The notes beneath the pieces were generated by a model. It worked only from the letters and a program-made list of their open reading frames with translations. It was not told the DNA's origin and made no database searches. 64,000 bases of DNA from Pseudomonadota bacterium (GTDB lineage Bacteria > Pseudomonadota > Gammaproteobacteria > Burkholderiales > Ferrovaceae), in assembly GCA_021811145.1 (NCBI GenBank), contig JAJZPN010000002.1, forward strand, positions 54,482 through 118,481, written 5' to 3'. The position numbers were made by a program, and so were the translations under genes. Shown piece after piece: positions 41,844-50,871 of the stretch (its first letter is position 1; the number at the start of each line of letters is the position of its first letter).

Positions 41844-42266
41844 ATGAACAATACAGCCGAATTACTCAGAAAACACGGCATTATTCCAACGCAACAACGT
41901 TTGATGATTGCCGAAAAACTATTTGAACGCCGTCAGCATTTATCTGCCGAGCGTCTTCTCGCTATGGTTAATGAAACCCATGCAGAAGTTTCTAAGGCCA
42001 CAATTTATAACACACTTAATCTTTTTGCAGAAAAAGGACTAGTGCGTGAAATTATTGTGGATCCTGAACGGGTCTTTTACGATACGTTTACTGGTGCTCA
42101 CCATCATTTCTTTGATGTGGAATCAGGAGAGTTATCTGATATCGAATCAGATCATTTACGTGTAGAAGGATTACCACAACTACCTCCTGGCATGGTTCAG
42201 GAGAGTGTTGATATCGTGGTTCGTATTCGTCGTTCGAATCAACCTGCGATGTCACACGCAGCCTAA
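41844..42266 (+). CDS. Fur-family transcriptional regulator
   Basis: 140 residues. Winged helix RKHGIIPTQQRLMIAEKLFE and SKATIYNTLNLFAEKGLVRE, then a dimerisation domain with AHHHFFDVESGEL. The usual C-terminal CxxC structural zinc pair is absent, as in Irr/PerR-like branch members. So it is more likely an Irr- or peroxide-type sensor than Fur itself. Target unknown. Confidence 0.88.
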   Translation: MNNTAELLRKHGIIPTQQRLMIAEKLFERRQHLSAERLLAMVNETHAEVSKATIYNTLNLFAEKGLVREIIVDPERVFYDTFTGAHHHFFDVESGELSDIESDHLRVEGLPQLPPGMVQESVDIVVRIRRSNQPAMSHAA

Positions 42267-42275
42267 TTGTAGTTA

Positions 42276-43181
42276 ATGCATACCTCTGCCACCGTCGTTA
42301 TTATCGGTGGCAGTGGCTTTGTGGGCCGCCATCTGACTGACTTACTTATTCAACATAATAAGAAAGTTATCATTTTAACTCGCGCGTCTACACCCTCACA
42401 CCATGACGTTGAGGCAACGTGGGTTACCAATTCACAATATAGTTTGAGTCAGTTGACTGATCTATTCACACAACTTCCTCTTAATTCTTGTGTTATCAAT
42501 TTAGTGGGGCAGCTTCATGATAAGAGAGGCATTCCTTACGGTCCTGGATTTAAAGAAGCCCATATTGAATTACCGCAGCGTATTATTCGTGCGATGGAAT
42601 CAGTAGGACTAAAAAGATTAATTCATGTGAGCTCCCTTGGCGCGAATAAGCAGGCACCCTCAATGTATCAACGCAGTAAAGGTGCTGCTGAAGAGCTGAT
42701 TAAAGCGAGTTCTCTTGACTGGACCATACTAAGACCTTCAGTGATTTTTGGGCGGGACGATCAGTTTATTCAACTCTTCGCCTCCCTGTGTAAAGTGTTC
42801 CCCATTGTACCTTTGGCATCAAGCCATAGTCGCTTCCAGCCCGTTGCTGTTAATGATGTGGTGATGGCGATTGATCAATCCATTGAATTGGATTCCACCA
42901 TCAAACAATCTATTGATCTTGCAGGACCAAAGGTGTACACCTTAAAAGAATTAGTGGAGTTTGCAGGAAGGACGGTTAATAGAAAACCAATTGTGATTCC
43001 TATTCCTCATTCATTAGGTTATCTGCAAGCTTTGGCTTTTGAGCATCTTCCCGGTAAAACGCTGATGAGCCGTGACAATTTAGCGTCTATGACCACTGAC
43101 AATGTTTTAGAAGGTACCCATCAGCCACTTATAGATTACTTTAAACTCACTCCCACCCCCCTAGAGACACTTTTATCATGA
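42276..43181 (+). CDS. NAD(P)-binding epimerase-like protein, NDUFA9 type
   Basis: 301 residues. Rossmann motif IIGGSGFVGRHLTDLL at residues 9-24, LIHVSSLGANKQAPSMY and SKGAAEELIKAS are typical of the atypical SDRs related to complex I subunit NDUFA9. Catalytic YxxxK is replaced by YQRSK. Role in bacteria unclear. Overlaps the following SDR by 4 bp. Confidence 0.85.
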   Translation: MHTSATVVIIGGSGFVGRHLTDLLIQHNKKVIILTRASTPSHHDVEATWVTNSQYSLSQLTDLFTQLPLNSCVINLVGQLHDKRGIPYGPGFKEAHIELPQRIIRAMESVGLKRLIHVSSLGANKQAPSMYQRSKGAAEELIKASSLDWTILRPSVIFGRDDQFIQLFASLCKVFPIVPLASSHSRFQPVAVNDVVMAIDQSIELDSTIKQSIDLAGPKVYTLKELVEFAGRTVNRKPIVIPIPHSLGYLQALAFEHLPGKTLMSRDNLASMTTDNVLEGTHQPLIDYFKLTPTPLETLLS

Positions 43182-43960
43182 CACATCATCGTCCCATTGC
43201 ATTGATAACAGGTGCTGGGAAACGTATTGGAAAAGCCATTGCCCTTACACTTGCGCACCATGGTTGGGACATTGCTATTCATTACCATCACTCACAAAGT
43301 GATGCGTTATCGACTCAATTGTTAATTGAACAAATGGGTAGACAAGCCATTTGCGTACAGTGCGATCTAGGAGACACACAGGATGTCGCCTCTCTTTCAT
43401 CGCGAGTACAACAACAATTAGGTCACCCTACCCTATTAGTGAATAATGCCTCACTCTTTGAGTATGACAATCCAGAGCAAATGAATGTGGATCTCTTTGA
43501 TCAACATATGACGATTAACGTAAAAGCGCCAATATTATTGTCAGAGGCTTTTTATAAAACGCAAAAAGCCAATAACCAACAAGGAGTAATTGTTCATCTT
43601 CTTGATCAGAAATTAGTCAATCCTAACCCTGATTACTTGTCTTACACCTTATCTAAAGCTGCTCTCTCCGCCTCTATTCCTTTATTGGCGCTACACTACG
43701 CGCCCTTTGTTAGGGTGATGGGTATTGCACCAGGACTCACTCTACCCTCGGGACCACAATCAGTTAATCATTTTAATACAATACAAACCATGAATCCTTT
43801 AGGTCACTCACCTACTCCTGAGGATATAGCTAAAAGCGTATTGTATATTGCTGAAGTGAATAGCCTAACTGGTAGCACTATTTATGTTGATGCAGGACAA
43901 CATCTCGTTCCATCCAAAAGAGATGTGATGTTTATTGACCCTAATACCCTATCTGGGTAA
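43178..43960 (+). CDS. SDR oxidoreductase, pteridine reductase-like (FolM type)
   Basis: 260 residues. TGAGKRIGKAIALTLAHHGW at residues 10-29; the TGxxxRIG form with Arg is characteristic of pteridine/dihydromonapterin reductases. LVNNASLFEYDNPEQMN, then catalytic Tyr/Lys in YLSYTLSKAALSA. A role in reducing folate or biopterin is likely but inferred. Ends 40 bp before the tRNA. Confidence 0.85.
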   Translation: MTHHRPIALITGAGKRIGKAIALTLAHHGWDIAIHYHHSQSDALSTQLLIEQMGRQAICVQCDLGDTQDVASLSSRVQQQLGHPTLLVNNASLFEYDNPEQMNVDLFDQHMTINVKAPILLSEAFYKTQKANNQQGVIVHLLDQKLVNPNPDYLSYTLSKAALSASIPLLALHYAPFVRVMGIAPGLTLPSGPQSVNHFNTIQTMNPLGHSPTPEDIAKSVLYIAEVNSLTGSTIYVDAGQHLVPSKRDVMFIDPNTLSG

Positions 43961-43983
43961 GAGTATTGGTTTCAATTCTGCTT

Positions 43984-43998
43984 GTGTTAAAATAACAC
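43984..43998 (+). promoter_or_regulatory. Small inverted repeat before tRNA-Thr
   Basis: GTGTTA (43984-43989) AAA TAACAC (43993-43998), 3 bp upstream of the tRNA. GTTAAAATA also resembles a -10 box, but it would leave almost no leader. Function uncertain. Confidence 0.3.
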
Positions 43999-44001
43999 TA
44001 T

Positions 44002-44077
44002 GCCGCAGTAGCTCAGTAGGTAGAGCAACGCACTCGTAACGCGTAGGTCACCAGTTCGATTCCGGTCTGCGGCACCA
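44002..44077 (+). tRNA. tRNA-Thr (anticodon CGT), CCA encoded
   Basis: Acceptor GCCGCAG (44002-44008) pairs with CTGCGGC (44067-44073), followed by A and encoded CCA. D-arm AGCTCAGTAGGTAGAGC, anticodon loop CTCGTAA with CGT, T-arm CCAGTTCGATTCCGG. One A-C mismatch closes the anticodon stem, as judged by eye. It marks the change from core genes to accessory DNA and could have served as an integration site, though I saw no repeat of its 3' end in the window. Confidence 0.95.
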
Positions 44078-44208
44078 CAATAAATTTTCAACCTACTGAT
44101 TACAATAAACTAAAATAAAAATTAATAAAATTGTGTGGGCTCTTCATCCGTTCATTCGGGATTTTCTTCATCCATCCGTTCAAGATTGGGTTACCTTTTC
44201 ATAACGAT

Positions 44209-44490
44209 TTATGCAGCTTCCATCACACGCATTTCAATGTGCAAGCCAGCAACAGTTGCCATATTCACCAAGGCATCCAGCGCAAATACGTTAATCTTGC
44301 CACGCATCAGGTCAGAAATGCGTGGCTGGGTCACTCCAAACAGTTTAGCGGCCTGTGCCTGGCTCATCCCTATGCGCTTGATATGATTTTTCAAAGCCGT
44401 CATCAACATGGAACGCAATTTCATATTCTCTGCCTGAACGGGCGTGTCTTCGATAGCATCCCACACACTGTCAAATCGTTGATTGTTCAT
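44209..44490 (-). CDS. XRE antitoxin of a HigB2/HigA2-type pair
   Basis: 93 residues. Helix-turn-helix GMSQAQAAKLFGVTQPRISD with LMRGKIN, at residues 40-66, then a short hydrophobic C-terminal dimer motif. This is the HigA2 (Gp49-partner) type, distinct from the HigA at 35027. Overlaps the toxin stop by one base. Confidence 0.88.
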   Translation of the reverse strand: MNNQRFDSVWDAIEDTPVQAENMKLRSMLMTALKNHIKRIGMSQAQAAKLFGVTQPRISDLMRGKINVFALDALVNMATVAGLHIEMRVMEAA

Positions 44491-44825
44491 TACTTCAACT
44501 CCTTTTTCAAATCACAATAACGTTTCGCGGCTAAATCAATGTCCGTTTTACTGGTCTTTTCTGTTTTTTTCTTATAACAGTGCAGCACATAAACTGCATC
44601 AGCAAATTTCGCCACATAAATAATCCGAAACGCGCCTGAAGTATCTCGAATCCGGATTTCTTTTACGCCTGCCCCGATCGTATTCATGGGCTTCCAGTCA
44701 TCCGGCTCCTGCCCATTTTGGACTAGGTCAATCTGGTGACCGGCCTCACGTCTTGCCGCTATTGGAAATGCGCGTAAGTCATCCAAGGAACTCCCCACAA
44801 ACTCAACAGGTTTGAATTTATCCAT
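44490..44825 (-). CDS. HigB2/Gp49-family RelE-like toxin
   Basis: 111 residues. KPVEFVGSSLDDLRAFPIAA, then EPDDWKPMNTIGAGVKEIRI and AFRIIYVAKFADAVYVLHCY with FxKKT-like YKKKTEKTSK, the signature of phage-derived Gp49-like toxins. Toxin-first order. mRNA interferase by family. Confidence 0.9.
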   Translation of the reverse strand: MDKFKPVEFVGSSLDDLRAFPIAARREAGHQIDLVQNGQEPDDWKPMNTIGAGVKEIRIRDTSGAFRIIYVAKFADAVYVLHCYKKKTEKTSKTDIDLAAKRYCDLKKELK

Positions 44826-44916
44826 GCATCAAATATATAAAATTTTATATAAAATAGCAAGAATGTAATTTAATGCCTGCTTAGAATTGAAGCGTATTTT
44901 GTTGCAGATTGAAAAG

Positions 44917-45350
<434 letters not shown>

Positions 45351-45385
45351 CTTGCTGTCCATCAAAATGAGGACAGGCCAGGGGC

Positions 45386-45484
45386 GGCGCTTTATGGTCG
45401 CCCAGCTACTTTGCCAGTAGCTGTGGCGGTACGCCGATTGAGATTGTCCGGCAGTACATTAAGCAACAACAAACACCAAACTAA
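45386..45484 (+). pseudogene. IS200-family TnpA transposase, C-terminal fragment
   Basis: 32 codons reading GALWSPSYFASSCGGTPIEI, then VRQYIKQQQTPN, very like the end of the intact TnpA at 54970 (GVLWSPSYFASSCGG). Includes the catalytic Tyr (RQY) but none of the HUH half. The rest of the interval up to the ATPase gene at 45608 holds nothing recognisable. Confidence 0.85.
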
Positions 45485-45607
45485 CAATTAGGACACTATC
45501 GTGTCTGTGCTATTCATCACCGCCCTGAACAGCTTGGTTTTCCGGGCAATCCGATAAATACCTGCGTCCCCCGTTAATGATGAAGAGCCTTCATTTTCCA
45601 ATTACAA

Positions 45608-46789
45608 CTAATTGAGCATTGGCAGAGTCCGTTTCATATAGTCAGCAAACAACGGCACTGTAAAAGCGGTATCTCCATGAGCGGGACTATATATCATCCC
45701 CTTTTTGATCAAACTTTGACGCAGTGGCCCCAATTGGCTCACTTCTTTTTTCATAAGAACTGCTATGTCGCCTGATCTAGGAGTTGAACTATTTATTTCT
45801 GCCATTGCACGCATATAGTTTTTCTCCATTGGGGTACAACGATCATAACGTACTCGAAAAAAACTAGCATCTAATTGTGTAATCGCTAAGGTGGTTGCTA
45901 TGTCTACATCAGATTGATTAATGGGGCTCTCTTTCGCGACTGCCCAACAATTACTACCCCACTCCTGCAAAAAATAGGGATAACCTTGTGTTTGTTTAAA
46001 AATCTCTTCAAGAGCCTCTTTAGTAAATCTAACCCCGCGCTCTTTGACAGGGTGCTCCAGTGCTTCAGCTGCTGCTTCAGGCGGTAAAGCGCCTATTACT
46101 GGGAAATTAAATAACCTTTCTGCATATGATTTTGCACGTCCAACATTCCCTACTAACTGTGGTAAACCAGCGCCAACTAAAACAACGGGTAGCTGTTTTT
46201 GCGCGCAAGCATGAAGTGCTGATATGAGTGCGGCAAGTTCATTTTCAGGTACATATTGCAATTCATCTATAAACAAAACTACAGCTGTTCTTTTTTCTTT
46301 TGCAGCCTTGCCAATTTCTTGCAGCAACTCTGTTAAGTCATAATCTAAATCACCTGAATCTGCAACACCTACCTGTGAGCCTAAATCAAAGCCAAACTCC
46401 ATACCTTTATATCGAATTTTGGCAGCATTAATAAAGCTGCCTAATGCTTTTCCAGCTCTTGATACGGCATCAGTTACCCCGGCGACACGATCCAATTTAA
46501 GCAATACTGTTCTCAAGCTGGGGATAATTATTGCTGGTAAATTACGCCCCTCTGGCGCTTCAAATTGAACACAAACTAAGCCCTCAGCTTCAGCGTCATT
46601 TTTGAGCCTATTTAAAAGTACTGTTTTACCAACTCCACGCAACCCAACCATCAAAATGCTTTTTGCTGATAGCCCATTACGAATTCTATGTAGTGCAATA
46701 GAAACATCTTCGATAATTTGTTGTCGACCTGCTAATTCAGGTGGTGGTGTTCCGGCACCAGGAGAAAAAGGGTTGTCACGAGGATTCAT
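45608..46789 (-). CDS. AAA/STAND-like ATPase of unknown role
   Basis: 393 residues. NPFSPGAGTPPPELAGRQQI leads into Walker A VGLRGVGKTVLLNRL near residue 48 and Walker B VLFIDELQYVPENE near 172, with a sensor VVLVGAGLPQLVG. The C-terminal 110 residues look like a winged helix (GDIAVLMKKEVSQLGPLRQS). Family seen as a free-standing ATP-binding protein in many genomes. No partner is next to it; it lies between two repeat copies. Base composition is A+T-rich like the host core. Confidence 0.82.
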   Translation of the reverse strand: MNPRDNPFSPGAGTPPPELAGRQQIIEDVSIALHRIRNGLSAKSILMVGLRGVGKTVLLNRLKNDAEAEGLVCVQFEAPEGRNLPAIIIPSLRTVLLKLDRVAGVTDAVSRAGKALGSFINAAKIRYKGMEFGFDLGSQVGVADSGDLDYDLTELLQEIGKAAKEKRTAVVLFIDELQYVPENELAALISALHACAQKQLPVVLVGAGLPQLVGNVGRAKSYAERLFNFPVIGALPPEAAAEALEHPVKERGVRFTKEALEEIFKQTQGYPYFLQEWGSNCWAVAKESPINQSDVDIATTLAITQLDASFFRVRYDRCTPMEKNYMRAMAEINSSTPRSGDIAVLMKKEVSQLGPLRQSLIKKGMIYSPAHGDTAFTVPLFADYMKRTLPMLN

Positions 46790-46891
46790 ATATACTTAAT
46801 TTATCTAAAATTATGTAAAATTTATAATATCACATAAATAATCTATAAACACCCTAAGTTTTAGATGTTACATACTAAAAATTATGAATAA

Positions 46892-47241
46892 CCCCGAATA
46901 AATTAGACACAATTTATTCGTACAATAAGATGATTAGGATGTGTTTATGGTTGAATGCTTGCTGCTGATCAAATGGACGATTGATTGAGTCGCAGCATCA
47001 GTGTCATGGGGTATGCAGGCGACGCCTTGAAACCGTAGCACCCGTAAAACTCGCGGGTACGATCGTTAAGGGCGTGGACCAGCATGGCTCTTACGCCTGT
47101 GCTTTGAGATACGAGCACGCAGCGCTGCAAGGCTTCTTGAAGCAAAGCTGCACCCAGTCTCATTCCCTGTGCTCTAGCATCGACAGCTAGGCGAGCAAGG
47201 ACCATCACCGGAATCGGATCGGGCATATTTTGGCGAATGGA
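46892..47241. repeat. 350-bp repeat, copy B
   Basis: See copy A at 44917-45265. This copy includes 77 bp of downstream flank and about 270 bp of the tacT 3' region. Confidence 0.85.
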
Positions 47242-47457
47242 CCGTGTTGCACCCTGGTGAGTGACGGCGCCCGCAGCCAAAGCGTAGTAGCCCATGACTT
47301 CTTTCTCACCCGTTGTGACGACGAACGTGCGGCTGGCACCGCTGGTCTGGTTGCCCAAAGCGCGACGCTTGAGCCATTCATCAAGCACGGATTCGCCGCA
47401 AGCGAATGAACTGACTTGGTGATCGGGTGATAGCAACTCGGGGGCGAGTAAATTCAT
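46969..47457 (-). CDS. tacT: GNAT-family toxin, TacT type
   Basis: 162 residues from ATG 47457, which overlaps the antitoxin stop (ATGA). Acetyl-CoA-binding segment LARLAVDARAQGMRLGAALL near residue 95, and C-terminal YGCYGFKASPAYPMTLML. TacT toxins acetylate aminoacyl-tRNA. A decayed half copy is at 44917-45265. G+C-rich codons, probably acquired. Confidence 0.93.
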   Translation of the reverse strand: MNLLAPELLSPDHQVSSFACGESVLDEWLKRRALGNQTSGASRTFVVTTGEKEVMGYYALAAGAVTHQGATRSIRQNMPDPIPVMVLARLAVDARAQGMRLGAALLQEALQRCVLVSQSTGVRAMLVHALNDRTREFYGCYGFKASPAYPMTLMLRLNQSSI

Positions 47458-47720
47458 GCGCCGGCCCAAGGTGCCTTGACCGCCAGCAAGCGCTCTAGCC
47501 CGGGATTGGGCGACACAGGAGCATCCAGCAGGGCTGTGAATTGCCGGAATTTCTCTTCATCAAGACTGAAGAACACTTGATCCAGCAGGACCGCTTGTGC
47601 CTTGGCGCAGGCGGCCTCCAGCATGAAGTCAGATCGGTTTTTTCCCAGCAGATTCGCGGCCTGGTCGATCAGGTCGCGCTGTTGCGGCAGGGCTCGCAAA
47701 TTGATGGCGGCATCACGCAT
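47454..47720 (-). CDS. tacA: DUF1778 antitoxin, TacA type
   Basis: 88 residues from ATG 47720. N-terminal ribbon-helix-helix (AAINLRALPQQRDLIDQAAN, then LLGKNRSDFMLEAA), then a toxin-binding tail with FFSLDEEKFRQFTALLD. Upstream at 47731-47780 there are TGTGTA/TACACA repeats that may be its operator. Confidence 0.93.
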   Translation of the reverse strand: MRDAAINLRALPQQRDLIDQAANLLGKNRSDFMLEAACAKAQAVLLDQVFFSLDEEKFRQFTALLDAPVSPNPGLERLLAVKAPWAGA

Positions 47721-47916
47721 GGCTATCTCCAAATGAATACACAACAGATACACAAATTCAATCTGAATGTGTAGCTGATGTTAATACACGACGAATGTTC
47801 GGATTAAGATGTGGGTCGTTCAGAGATCCAATTGAGTAGACTAAGATGTACGCGTACGCTAACCAATCTAGCGCGGCGCGGTATGACAACAACCAAACCA
47901 TTCCCGGTGTGTCGCC

Positions 47917-48130
47917 TCAACTGTCGCCGAAGTAACTGGGTACCCAAAAAGCGCCAACCCATAGATTCTTCTTAATGCTTGGTTTATTTTTTTGGATAAG
48001 GAAACTGGATACACCTTTCAAGCTATTAACCAGTTTTGATATTGCTACCTTTGGCGGATAGTTGATCAATAAATGAACGCGCTCATCCACACCATCAAAT
48101 TTCGCCAACTCCGATTCAAAGTTAAATTGG
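47917..48130 (-). pseudogene. IS200-family TnpA transposase, internal fragment
   Basis: Frame reads FESELAKFDGVDERVHLLIN, YPPKVAISKLVNSLKGVSS and VGAFWVPSYFGDS. In intact TnpA this is GDHVHLLVSYPP; here the first catalytic His is replaced by Glu/Arg (DERVHLL) and both ends are missing. It abuts the mscL stop. Region 47770-47916 shows nothing else. Confidence 0.8.
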
Positions 48131-48137
48131 CGAGATT

Positions 48138-48575
48138 TTACTTTTTCACTAAGGCATCTCTAATATCACGTAGTAAGAGAATTTCTTCAGACTCTTTTTC
48201 TGGCTCATCTGGTACCTCTATTATTTTTTCCTCTTGTTTAAGTCGGGTAATCATACGCACCATTAAAAAAATGATAAACGCCAAGATAAGAAAATCTACT
48301 GTAACAGTAATAAAACGACCATAAGCTAAGACAGGGATTTTTAATTTTCTGAGTGTATCTAAATTATCTGCCACACCATCTGGAACTGTGCCCAATACAA
48401 TAAAGAGATTTGAAAAATCTAATTTCCCGATAATCGCACCAATGATTGGCATAATGATATCTTCTACTAAAGAGGAAACAATTTTGCCAAAGGCACCACC
48501 AATAATCACAGCAACAGCAAGATCAATCACATTGCCTTTAATGGCAAACTCTTTAAAATCTTTTAGGATACTCAT
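48138..48575 (-). CDS. mscL: Large-conductance mechanosensitive channel MscL
   Basis: 145 residues. [20 protein letters not shown] and [20 protein letters not shown] form the N-terminal amphipathic helix and TM1; a second membrane helix lies near residue 80 and a charged cytoplasmic helix at the end ([16 protein letters not shown]). Releases solutes on hypo-osmotic shock. Confidence 0.97.
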   Translation of the reverse strand: MSILKDFKEFAIKGNVIDLAVAVIIGGAFGKIVSSLVEDIIMPIIGAIIGKLDFSNLFIVLGTVPDGVADNLDTLRKLKIPVLAYGRFITVTVDFLILAFIIFLMVRMITRLKQEEKIIEVPDEPEKESEEILLLRDIRDALVKK

Positions 48576-48593
48576 TGTTAGTTTCTCCTACTG

Positions 48594-49325
48594 TTAATTA
48601 ATTGTATATGCTTCACTATAACGTAATTGACGTAACTCCTCTAATGCCAGGTAGGTAAATGCTAAACCCACCCAGGTTGCAATAAATAAATTTATAAATG
48701 GAATAAATTGCATAACGCCTGCGATGATACCCAACATCATAAATTTATAAAATGAGCGTTGAGTAATTATTCGTAATTCTTCTCGAGTTGCGTAAAGAGA
48801 CAACGCATCAAAACGAAAAAGTCGTTGAATCATATAGGCAGTTAATAATATTGAAATGAGAGGGGATAAAGGCGTTAACAGCCATAGTGGAAAACTCACT
48901 AACCAACCTAATATTAATACTGAAAGAGCAATCAATGTATTCACGATACTAAGTACTATATTGCTGTTCCCCCTTTTAGTTATCTGCGGAAAATCACGAA
49001 TTTGAACGTGTTCTACAATAATTGGCATGGAAAAAAATGCTGTTATTAAAATGGTAGTGAGATAGACTGCTGGCGCCAACAAAAACAATATCATGACGGA
49101 TATAAAGTAACCTGTAGCAATGGATACAACACCCTGTGATAGCCATTGGGGAGGGCTTGAACCATTAATCCATAATATTAATGACTGATGCCAATCATTC
49201 CAATAGATAAACGTAATGACTGACCAACAAACAACTGAAAACATAAAAGGTGCAAACACCAAGATCAACATCTTAAAATTGAATTGGGCTTGTGTTGCCT
49301 TCCATATTGATACAACAATATCATT
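48594..49325 (-). CDS. EI24/CysZ-like membrane protein
   Basis: 243 residues from ATG 49325. Four to six strong membrane segments with a conserved C-terminal LRIITQRSFYKFMMLGIIAG. Similar to the EI24 domain family that includes the sulfate uptake protein CysZ; a sulfate role is possible but unproven. 18 bp upstream of mscL and perhaps co-transcribed. Confidence 0.78.
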   Translation of the reverse strand, partial: NDIVVSIWKATQAQFNFKMLILVFAPFMFSVVCWSVITFIYWNDWHQSLILWINGSSPPQWLSQGVVSIATGYFISVMILFLLAPAVYLTTILITAFFSMPIIVEHVQIRDFPQITKRGNSNIVLSIVNTLIALSVLILGWLVSFPLWLLTPLSPLISILLTAYMIQRLFRFDALSLYATREELRIITQRSFYKFMMLGIIAGVMQFIPFINLFIATWVGLAFTYLALEELRQLRYSEAYTIN

Positions 49326-49346
49326 CATTTTTACACAATTAATCAA

Positions 49347-49677
49347 TTTAAAAATTATTAGTACATTTCGCGATGATTCTCAAATTTAATGACTATGATA
49401 ATCATCTGGGCATTCATCCTATTATTAAGTCATGTAAATAGCGTGAACGCATTAACGCTAGTACTCACCTATTTTGCTATTTTTTAAATCTATTTGCTAG
49501 TAAACAGGATTGAGCAAGTTCGCAATTCGTTAATCCATGTCATTGAGAACATTAACTACAATTTACCTAAATATCCGAAAAGCGCCGTTGTTCAGAGCGG
49601 GGGGAGGATATCAATTGCTTTGTACGTAGGATATTATCGCTCGCCTCTTTTTTGGCTTGACTCACTTCGGTATGGAA
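49347..49677. other. Intergenic region with Fur-box-like site and IS605-type end relic
   Basis: 330 bp with no convincing gene. At 49391-49409 a sequence with core ATGATAATCAT matches 13 of 19 positions of the Fur box consensus. At 49599-49614 GGGGGGAGGATATCAA resembles the relic at 11860-11877 and ends in TCAA, as IS605-type right ends do. Confidence 0.35.
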
Positions 49678-50082
49678 TTAACAATCAAGCCAATTTTCTA
49701 TAGCCAGATTAGGTACCCGCCTAAACTCTTTTTCATTGTTGCTAACCAGTATCAATCCTAGGCTTACTGCATGCGCGGCAATATGAATATCACTTTCACC
49801 AATGATCTCCCCCTTTTTTTCTAGGTTAGATTTAATTTGGCCATAGTGCTGGGAAGCTTTCGCATCGTAAGGCAGTAACTCAAGATGACTCACAAACTCT
49901 TCAATGACCTCTAAGTTTTTTTCCACTTGCTGACTTTTCTCGGCACCATAAATCAGCTCAGATAAAGTAATAGTGGAAATGGCCATGCGATTAACGTTTT
50001 TATTAAATATTTCCAATACCTCAATTGGCCTACGCTTGAGAACATAAATGACTATATTGGTATCAAGCAAATATTTCAGCAT
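49678..50082 (-). CDS. vapC: VapC toxin (PIN-domain RNase)
   Basis: 134 residues. PIN acids: LLDTNIVIYVLKRRP (D7), SELIYGAEKS (E), GESDIHIAAHAVSLGLILVS with D and the closing NNEKEFRRVP. Cleaves initiator tRNA or rRNA in known cases. TAATG overlap with vapB. Confidence 0.95.
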   Translation of the reverse strand: MLKYLLDTNIVIYVLKRRPIEVLEIFNKNVNRMAISTITLSELIYGAEKSQQVEKNLEVIEEFVSHLELLPYDAKASQHYGQIKSNLEKKGEIIGESDIHIAAHAVSLGLILVSNNEKEFRRVPNLAIENWLDC

Positions 50083-50321
50083 TACAATGCTTCTCTCTCA
50101 GATGGCTTTTGCATGCCGCGCTGAATCATAAAATCTTCACTCACTTGAGGTCCGCTTAAGAAAAAGTTATCCCATGCATTTTCAATCGGCGCAATAATTC
50201 GCTCTTTACCTCGTATGCGCACGCACACTTTTTTGATGTCATCAGGGAGACGCGCTTCTGCCGGCAGCCTGACCGCCTGAGTCCGATTATTCGTAAATAC
50301 CGTTGTAATTGTAATAGACAT
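50082..50321 (-). CDS. vapB: VapB antitoxin (AbrB-type)
   Basis: 79 residues. TTVFTNNRTQAVRLPAEARL is the VapB AbrB-like DNA-binding domain; the tail MIQRGMQKPSEREAL binds VapC. First gene of the pair. Repeated TGTATA elements upstream may be its operator. Confidence 0.93.
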   Translation of the reverse strand: MSITITTVFTNNRTQAVRLPAEARLPDDIKKVCVRIRGKERIIAPIENAWDNFFLSGPQVSEDFMIQRGMQKPSEREAL

Positions 50322-50334
50322 ATCACCCTCTATT

Positions 50335-50367
50335 TGTATACAGTATTGTATATAGCTTATGTATATA
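50335..50367 (-). promoter_or_regulatory. Three TGTATA repeats upstream of vapB
   Basis: TGTATA at 50335, TGTATATA at 50347 and TGTATATA at 50360 are spaced 12-13 bp, close to one and a quarter helical turns. They lie 14-46 bp upstream of vapB and contain several -10-like boxes. A likely operator for VapBC, though not proven. Confidence 0.5.
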
Positions 50368-50425
50368 CCATAGCACCTGAGGATAACTCACGTCAACAAC
50401 AATCCAGTAAAAGAACTGCTACATA

Positions 50426-50481
50426 ACGTTTAATATTGTCAATAGAAAGGTCACACTATCCCAAGGTTGCAATCATCTCAA
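50426..50481. repeat. 56-bp repeat, copy 1
   Basis: Shared with 58741-58796, six mismatches by eye, same orientation. It covers the true 3' end and downstream flank of the decayed HTH gene at 50456-50716. In the second place it follows the intact tumA gene, at the truncation point of a higB remnant. Confidence 0.85.
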
Positions 50482-50716
50482 TCTTTGGCGCAACTGTTCT
50501 AACAAGCTTTTCAACTCAATGACCAGGATTAGCTCTCTTTTGCGAAATAACTAATCCTAGCTTTTCTAGTAATCTAATATCCTTAGAAATTGCAGAGCGC
50601 TCACGATCTAAGCTCAAAGTTAACTGGCTAATTGTTTGAGATTCATCCATCACTTCCAGCATGAGACGTCTGCGCTTCCCTTGAGAGGACCATGAACATG
50701 TCTTGGGGATTTTCAC
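50456..50716 (-). pseudogene. Winged-helix antitoxin (HVO_A0114/TumA-like) with nonsense codon
   Basis: GTG at 50716 opens a frame with QTISQLTLSLDRERSAISKD and IRLLEKLGLV, a winged helix like TumA-type antitoxins. It stops at TGA 50516-50518 just after NPGH, but the frame continues VEKLVRTVAPKIEMIATLG to TAG at 50456-50458, the expected end of the family (NPGHG...RATL). So a Gly codon seems to have become TGA. The N-terminal part is also missing. No toxin gene is present. A relic. Confidence 0.7.
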
Positions 50717-50745
50717 TATATCAGCGCAAGAATAGTTTTTTATTT

Positions 50746-50797
50746 TTTATGTCTTATTTCTGACGCAATATAGATTGCGTCGGAAATAAGACATAAA
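50746..50797. promoter_or_regulatory. 52-bp near-perfect palindrome, hipBA operator candidate
   Basis: Arms 50746-50769 and 50774-50797 are 24 bp each with one mismatch and a 4-base centre. Each arm contains TATGTCTTATTTC or its complement GAAATAAGACATA. Related half-sites recur at 50826-50838 (TATGTCTCATATC) and 50861-50873 (GAAATAAGGCACA), the last one touching the hipB start. HipB-type repressors bind several such sites cooperatively. Confidence 0.7.
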
Positions 50798-50871
50798 TAT
50801 TGACATATACATCTGGTCTGATAATATGTCTCATATCCGACACTGCCACCATGAAGCAGGAAATAAGGCAC

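Noticed and set aside
44131..44520. 129-codon plus-strand ORF after tRNA-Thr
   Set aside because: Antisense of the well-supported XRE antitoxin gene at 44209-44490.
50335..50367. CRISPR array
   Set aside because: Repeats are only 6-8 bp with 12-13 bp period; no 25-40 bp repeats with unique spacers occur anywhere in the window and no cas gene is present.
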